From: Actinidia chinensis | Lineage: Eukaryota; Streptophyta; Magnoliopsida; Ericales; Actinidiaceae | NCBI GenBank assembly: GCA_009663005.1 | Contig: CM018916.1 | Coordinates: forward strand, 1,907,770 to 1,920,269 | Reading direction: 5' to 3' | Length of the DNA: 12,500 bases | In this document: positions 8,762 through 12,500 of the stretch, in pieces | Position numbering within the stretch: the first letter of the stretch is position 1 | Layout of the letters: the number at the start of each line of letters is the position of its first letter | Translations under genes and position numbers: made by a program | Notes under the pieces: generated by a model | Seen by the model: the letters and a program-made list of their open reading frames with translations, nothing else | Told to the model about the DNA's origin: nothing | Database searches by the model: none

Positions 8762-9312
8762 ATGCATGTCTCTTGCATTTTTGGCCGACACTTATTACTT
8801 CTCTTACCTTTGTTTCGACAAAAGGTGGTAGCAAACTAACACGAAAACAAATGATTCTGGCAACTACAGATGATGGGTCCCATCTAAAATTCACATTGAA
8901 GTGGACGGGAAAGTTTTGACCAAACCTGCAAAACAGCTACTCTTATGAGTTTCTACTAAGTGTGATTGTCGCGGCATATATTACATCTTTAAAAAAAGTA
9001 CATTGATCTGGAGTCAATGATTCAATGTAGGAGCGAATAGGATGACATCACCCTCTCCAAACAACATCATCAACTGACGAACATTCATTGTCCCTTCTCC
9101 CTCCATGACAGTTAAAACAAGCAGCGGCCAGGGATATTAATTGCTGCAAAATCCAGTTGATGTCCCCCGAGGAAGAATGCGGGCGATTCAACTTCAAATT
9201 TCATCGAAAGGAAGGATGTACTTTTGGTAATATTGGATTTAAAGGGCTCTGCAGAATTTCAGGAAAGCCCTGCAACTGGGACCAAGTTAGATGTAAAGAA
9301 ACGGATGATTGA
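8762..9312 (+). CDS. Speculative two-exon gene for a small secreted cysteine-rich peptide
   Basis: Exon 2 (9112-9312) is an open frame of 66 codons ending in TGA with seven cysteines, spaced CC-x10-C-x12-C-x10-C-x6-C-x6-C. It starts right after a polypyrimidine stretch and CCATGACAG (AG at 9110-9111), with a CTGAC branch-site-like word at 9074-9078. An in-frame stop at 9106-9108 rules out an unspliced upstream start. Exon 1 (8762-8824) would encode 21 residues with a hydrophobic LLLLLPLF core, like a signal peptide, ending at AAAAG/GTGGTA. Both junctions are phase 0, giving 87 residues. The start context (TTA before ATG) is poor, no TATA box or poly(A) signal is convincing, and I know no matching family. 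Minus-strand pieces (9014-9106, 9402-9536) offer a competing reading. Confidence 0.25.
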
Positions 9313-9401
9313 CTAAGACAATTAAGTTAGATTTATCTGAATGATTTAAAAACAAATTTATCTTCACCTGTTTGTAGGTGAGCATGGAACTCACATACTT
9401 G

Positions 9402-9536
9402 CTAGCAGGACATGAGTTGGGTTTTAATATGATGCATTAACAAATGCTTCACGGTTTCCTCCCCATCTGGTAAGTGATATCTAACACTGGGTTGCATAGG
9501 CACTGTGGCCAACCACTTCTGCATATCAGCGAACAT
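9402..9536 (-). pseudogene. Short coding-like minus-strand segment, unrecognised
   Basis: The minus strand reads 44 codons from an ATG (9534-9536) to TAG, including MFADMQKWLATVP, then VRYHLPDGEETVKHLLMHH. The composition resembles real protein more than its AT-rich surroundings do, and an A8 run just upstream could hide a frameshift. A second minus-strand piece (9014-9106) begins MEGEGTMNVRQLMM and runs 30 codons. They may be fragments of one decayed gene or element. I do not recognise either. Confidence 0.25.
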
Positions 9537-9761
9537 TTTTTTTGAAGAACATCATAAGCTCCTAAAACAGTAGGGAAAATCTCTCATTATTTTGTCCCCA
9601 ACACAAACACAGGATTTTGGAAACTAAAATTGAACTGTAAAATTTAATAACTTTAAAAATTTGTGGCTACAACTTGAATTTAAATACCACATATGCAAAA
9701 CAAAGTTAATGACAAAAAAGAAAAAGGCCACCATTTACCTTGAACACGAAAGGAAGATTAA

Positions 9762-9909
9762 CATCCCCTACTTCTCAACAACCCGGCCTTGTCGGCCGAG
9801 GACACTAGGGTCTCCTCGATCCACGCCTTCAAACTCAAAGACTTCACTATCTCGGCAATTGATGCTCCATTTCAAGGGTGATTTGACCAAAAACGATGGC
9901 ACGGTACTG
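9762..9909 (+). pseudogene. Exon-like block with an apparent frameshift, unrecognised
   Basis: From 9762 one frame reads HPLLLNNPALSAEDTRVSS, then HAFKLKDFTISAIDAPFQG, using many C/G-ending codons (TTG TCG GCC GAG GAC), unlike the surrounding AT-rich DNA. It hits a TGA at 9879-9881, yet the neighbouring frame continues plausibly as GDLTKNDGTVL up to a strong donor-like CTG/GTGAGT (GT at 9910). This looks like an exon that has suffered a one-base indel around 9875-9880, or a sequencing error there. No family comes to mind. The 91-codon frame at 9661-9936 covers the same block but is the wrong frame for its first half. Confidence 0.35.
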
Positions 9910-9949
9910 GTGAGTGCAATCCAGAACTCAGTGTAAAGGTCTCGATTTC

Positions 9950-10330
9950 TCTTATCCCCCCTCCACGCCTCCTCTGTTCTCCGTCTCCATCCCCTTCTGT
10001 CTTTTTCCTCCTACCTACCACCGCCAAGCTCCGCCTCCTACCCCCCCACCCTCACAATCGTAGGCCCCTTATGCCCCCCCAATACCCTTTTTCCTTTCCT
10101 CTCTTTTTCTGCGCACTGTTTGAGCTCCACTCCCCGCAAATCTTCCTCCTCCTCTCCCCAGCTTTCCAGTCCCCCCTACCAACATCGAACCCTACAGTTC
10201 AACGAGGAAGAACAGCCTCGCAACCCCGATTCGCACTCTCACTTAGTCACCACTGGTAGTTCTTCACCGAAACAACGAAGTCTCTTCCGATCGAAGAAAC
10301 CACAATCGATTACAATGAAAAAATAGAGTA
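9950..10330 (+). other. Pyrimidine-rich tract, 5'UTR- or promoter-like
   Basis: The plus strand is strongly CT-rich from about 9950 to 10170 (ctcctctgttctccgtctcc and similar), as in many plant 5' leaders and core promoters. Downstream a Ser/Pro-rich frame runs to a TAG at 10324-10326 (pieces such as STPRKSSSSSPQ and SSSPKQRSLFRSKKP), but it has no ATG upstream in frame; its first codon is TTG. A competing frame starts at an ATG (10071) and is low-complexity. The tract could lead a gene whose body is not recognisable here. Confidence 0.35.
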
Positions 10331-10530
10331 ATAAACCCAACAGAGAGAAAATCAATTTTTTTAGCGTGTACTCCATCGCAAAAAAGGAGACTCTAGTTTT
10401 TAATGACCACCGACCAGGGAGAGAGAGTACTGGTTAAAGAGTAGATACCGTTATAGTTTTTGTATATGGAACTCGTTTGCGAGTGGAGAGGGAGGAAGGG
10501 GAGGTTGGGTGGTTCATCAGATCCTCCCCG

Positions 10531-10665
10531 ATGAGATCGACGGAGCTAGAGTCGCCGGCGGAGGCGGATCAACGGATGGCGCTACGGGAGGGGGCGGAGA
10601 AGATGCTGACGGTGGAGAAGTCGCCGGCGGCGGCGGACTGGAGGGAGGCGGTGGTAGTACATTGA
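10531..10665 (+). CDS. GC-rich 44-codon open frame with internal repeat, hypothetical
   Basis: A sudden GC-rich island (about 10530-10660) in AT-rich DNA holds a frame from ATG at 10531 to TGA. It reads as charged and Ala-rich, with SPAEADQRMALREG followed by SPAAADWREAV. The two share an imperfect repeat: gtcgccggcggaggcgga (10551-10568) recurs with one change at 10620-10637, a spacing of 69 bp that keeps the frame. The minus strand is also largely open here (10569-10790), so direction is uncertain. It may be a first exon, a CpG-rich leader or a chance frame. No domain is recognised. Confidence 0.25.
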   Translation: MRSTELESPAEADQRMALREGAEKMLTVEKSPAAADWREAVVVH

Positions 10666-10669
10666 GCTT

Positions 10670-11140
10670 CTAGAGCGAGAATGCGATGAGGATTTTGGAG
10701 GGAGGAGGGTTTTTTTTCTTTGTCGAGCTTTTCTCTGTTATGATAGAGAGAGGGGGAGAGATATTTTCCAAAAAAAACAGAAGAAATCAATACTTTCAGC
10801 GAGTTCGCCGTCGACTAATCATGAAAACTTCAGAGAAAACGTGTTCAGAGGATCTCAACCGAAAATGTGCTTCGTGCATCATTGATAAGCCTAATAACAA
10901 AAGGGAATCAACAATTACCAAAGCCATTAAATTGCCAAAACAAAATGAACAAAAGTTTAGAGAGAGAAAACTGCAGGATAAGGCATAATATATATATTAT
11001 ATATATATATATATATTTTCTGTACATTTATGATAGGAGAGATCAAACACATATCACTCCTCAAGACTCAACCGTAATCCGCCAGGCTAAATAAATCACA
11101 GAAGAAATACCACACAGACAAACAACACTATACATTGATA
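10670..11140. other. Stretch with no recognised gene, holding an AT microsatellite
   Basis: Two overlapping plus-strand frames (10686-10988 and 10867-11094) are Lys/Arg/Asn-rich without any domain. The AT repeat near 10987 breaks the second into low-complexity Ile/Tyr sequence. The region lies 3' of the convergent zinc-finger gene and is probably intergenic. Confidence 0.5.
10987..11018. repeat. (TA)n microsatellite
   Basis: An almost pure run of alternating T and A with one interruption (atatatatattatatat...). It is a typical plant SSR, likely to vary in length between individuals. Confidence 0.9.
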
Positions 11141-11171
11141 TTTATTCACCTCCCTTTTATTCAGATTTATT
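11141..11171 (-). terminator. Cluster of three AATAAA poly(A) signals for the zinc-finger gene
   Basis: On the minus strand AATAAA occurs at 11166-11171, 11156-11161 and 11141-11146, about 124 to 154 nt after the zinc-finger stop codon. That is a usual 3'UTR length for a small plant gene. Which hexamer is used cannot be told from sequence. Confidence 0.55.
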
Positions 11172-11294
11172 GACCTCCAATTTTTAAAACATCAGCCTCT
11201 CCAAATGGGGAAAGGAGGCAAGGGAAAAAGGAGAAAAAGACACAGAAAAGACACTTTGCTTCCCCTATAATTGTACTAAATCTCACTTTAGAAA

Positions 11295-11612
11295 TTAAAG
11301 CTTGAGTTCCAAGTCCAATTCTTCTCCACCACCACCACCTTCACTAGGCATAGAATTCAGATCAAGTCTACCACCACCACCTTCACTAGGCATAGCATTC
11401 AGAGCAAGTCCAACACCACCACCTTCGCGTGGTGTTGGTCTTTTTGGGGGGACGCACTCGTGGGTTGGTTTGCGTTTCCTAGGATCGTTCCTGTGTTTGT
11501 TCTGGTGACCGCACAAGGCTTGGATAGTGTTGAAGATTCTATCGCAAAGAATGCAGTGGTACTCCCACTTCGTGGAAGCTGCTGTGCTCTCAAGAGAACC
11601 TTCTGTTTGCAT
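11295..11612 (-). CDS. Single C2H2 zinc-finger protein with EAR-type repressor motifs
   Basis: An intact 105-residue intronless frame. The finger spans residues 18-40: Cys20-x2-Cys23-x12-His36-x3-His40, with QALCGH (31-36), a variant of the plant-specific QALGGH core (second Gly of LGG is Cys-Gly here). Basic stretches RKRK (45-48) and PPKR (55-58) could serve as nuclear signals. The C-terminal half (61-105) consists of three Gly-rich units carrying LALNAMP, LDLNSMP and the terminal LDLELKL. The last two fit the EAR patterns DLNxxP and LxLxL, which recruit TOPLESS-type co-repressors. By family knowledge this is a nuclear DNA-binding repressor; target and process are unknown. The start is supported by AAC before ATG (A at -3), a TATA box about 50 bp upstream, and the finger beginning soon after. 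The small size matches single-finger plant C2H2 repressors. Confidence 0.88.
   Translation of the reverse strand: MQTEGSLESTAASTKWEYHCILCDRIFNTIQALCGHQNKHRNDPRKRKPTHECVPPKRPTPREGGGVGLALNAMPSEGGGGRLDLNSMPSEGGGGGEELDLELKL
11298..11432 (-). repeat. Triplicated ~42-bp unit encoding EAR-like motifs
   Basis: Three in-frame units encode residues 61-74, 75-88 and 89-105 of the zinc-finger protein. Each opens with P-(R/S)-E-G-G-G, followed by a leucine motif: GLALNAM, RLDLNSM and ELDLELKL. The two complete 14-residue units occupy 11391-11432 and 11349-11390; the third (11298-11348) is three residues longer and ends at the stop. The DNA repeats are also visible as caccaccaccttcactaggcata recurring on the plus strand. 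Confidence 0.88.
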
Positions 11613-11659
11613 GTTTATGATGTGTTGTAGTGAAGTGCGACGAGAGTAGCCATATGGGG

Positions 11660-11669
11660 CTATTTATAG
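11660..11669 (-). promoter_or_regulatory. TATA box of the zinc-finger gene
   Basis: CTATAAATAG on the minus strand is a near-ideal plant TATA box, 47 bp upstream of the ATG. With transcription starting about 30 bp downstream, the 5' leader would be only about 20 nt. A W-box core TTGACT lies further upstream on the same strand (11751-11756); its use is unproven. Confidence 0.7.
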
Positions 11670-11825
11670 TAATTGAATGGGTAGTGGGACTCGTACTTCG
11701 TAAAGTGTGTTTGCCAAATAAATGTAAGTATCTTAAATGTCTCCAGAATGAGTCAAAAGCGACTAAGGAGAAAAGAAAAGAGTGCAGTAGACAGAGAGTC
11801 AGAGACATCCACTTTTTGAGATATT

Positions 11826-12482
11826 CTCCCTCTCCCATGTCAGACCCTCCCCGGGCCCCACACGCTTTTTCTCCTTCAAATTACTTTTATGCCCTCATTT
11901 CACAAATCTCTCTCTCTTTCGATTTTTTTTTTTTTTAGTTTTGTTTCTTTTTTTATTAGTTTTGTTTATCAAATTAATTTTTTTTCATTATTTTTCTGTT
12001 CGGATAAATATTTTTTATTATCTGTTTGTTAATTTTTTTTAGTTATAGATTTTGGGAGTCATTATTTGTAAGAATTTCTAAATTACATACACAAATATTT
12101 CTTTTAGTTTTGTTTAATTGTTTTAGTTTTATTTAATTCTTTTTTCAATTATTTTTATTTTTTATTTTGTTTTTTTATTAGTTTTATTTATTTTATTTTT
12201 TATTTTTATTTGTTTAGGATTTGGTTTATTAATACTCGAATTTGAAAAATGCCCCCCAACACTGACACATGTTTTTTTATTTAGTTTGAAAAAACTATTT
12301 TTTAATTATTTTTAATTTTTTATGAAATAATGAACTCATAAAATTTAACAACTAAAAAAACACAAAAGATTAAATATTAATAAAATAGATATATTTTAAA
12401 AAATTAAATTAATAAAGAAAAAAAACTGATAAAAAAAATTTAAAAAACGGGGTGGGGGGAGGGTCTGACATGCGGAGAGGAG
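11826..12482. mobile_element. Foldback/MITE-like element with terminal inverted repeats
   Basis: The left arm (11826-11852, CTCCCTCTCCCATGTCAGACC and on) matches the reverse complement of the right arm (12456-12482). Seventeen bases (CATGTCAGACCCTCCCC) are identical, and the flanking CTCC-TCTCC differs only by two single-base indels. Inside both arms come short C-rich pieces and then T runs when each is read inward, so the 657-bp unit could fold on itself. There is no coding capacity. No target-site duplication is visible, and the arms may extend slightly further out. Its left end is about 215 bp upstream of the zinc-finger ATG, so it may carry or disrupt promoter elements. The left arm also holds GGCCCCAC, which fits the TCP-factor site GGNCCCAC. 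Confidence 0.6.
11925..12220. repeat. T-rich low-complexity tract with recurring TTAGTTTT(G/A)TTT
   Basis: Within the putative foldback element the plus strand is very T-rich. The word TTAGTTTTGTTT or TTAGTTTTATTT recurs near 11935, 11956, 12104, 12123 and 12178, some copies about 20 bp apart. The strand bias flips to A-rich after about 12290, as expected if the two halves are inverted copies. Confidence 0.7.
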
Positions 12483-12500
12483 AAAAGAAATAATTGCTAT

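Noticed and set aside
10120..10326. A Ser/Pro-rich 68-codon plus-strand frame as a complete gene
   Set aside because: The first codon is TTG and no in-frame ATG lies upstream, so it cannot be a complete plant CDS as it stands; kept only as part of a leader-like region.
11302..11508. A Ser/Pro-rich plus-strand frame opposite the zinc-finger gene, and the frames at 11590-11838 (minus) and 11630-11938 (plus)
   Set aside because: The first is the complement of the Gly-rich repeats; the others cover the promoter region and have no domain.
1..12500. tRNA genes, rRNA, CRISPR arrays and bacterial-type features
   Set aside because: No tRNA B-box-like GGTTCGAnTCC, no spaced identical repeats of CRISPR form and no ribosome-binding-site operon structure were seen on either strand by eye.

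Overview
The window looks like nuclear DNA of a flowering plant, probably a eudicot. It is AT-rich, intron-like and gene-poor. It carries decayed plant-type LINE and chromodomain Ty3/Gypsy retrotransposons, and a single-finger C2H2 protein with EAR repressor motifs, a class typical of plants. No rRNA, tRNA, CRISPR or bacterial-type operon structure is visible.

Layout. (1) About 1-1495, minus strand: a long, frameshifted remnant of the reverse-transcriptase region of a plant LINE, running off the left edge. (2) About 1495-2130, plus strand: a truncated Ty3/Gypsy pol fragment (RNase H to integrase zinc-binding region) abutting the LINE. (3) About 2380-4600, plus strand: a second Gypsy copy of the same family, read in order as RT C-terminal part, RNase H, integrase and chromodomain, full of indels and stops. 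(4) About 4600-6930: intergenic DNA with no recognisable gene and one extreme G-rich tract with a 37-G run (5311-5368). (5) About 7130-8060, plus strand: a possible broken coiled-coil gene fragment whose candidate intron holds a ~96-bp tandem duplication, each copy ending in a splice-acceptor-like sequence. (6) About 8400-9950: mostly unassigned, with a speculative two-exon cysteine-rich secreted-peptide model (8762-9312), short minus-strand coding-like pieces, and an exon-like GC-rich block with an apparent frameshift (9762-9909). (7) About 9950-10700: a pyrimidine-rich tract and a GC-rich island, possibly promoter/5'UTR material of an unidentified gene. (8) 11295-11612, minus strand: the one clearly intact gene, a 105-aa C2H2 zinc-finger protein with NLS-like basic residues and three EAR-like motifs built from a triplicated ~42-bp unit. 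It has a good TATA box and poly(A) signals. (9) 11826-12482: a 657-bp AT-rich segment bounded by inverted repeats, probably a foldback or MITE-like element, about 215 bp upstream of the zinc-finger start codon.

The only product whose role can be argued is the zinc-finger protein, a probable nuclear transcriptional repressor. Nothing indicates that the other pieces act together. The best candidates for new biology are the EAR-motif amplification, the foldback element next to that promoter, and the Cys-rich mini-gene model; the last is weakly supported.
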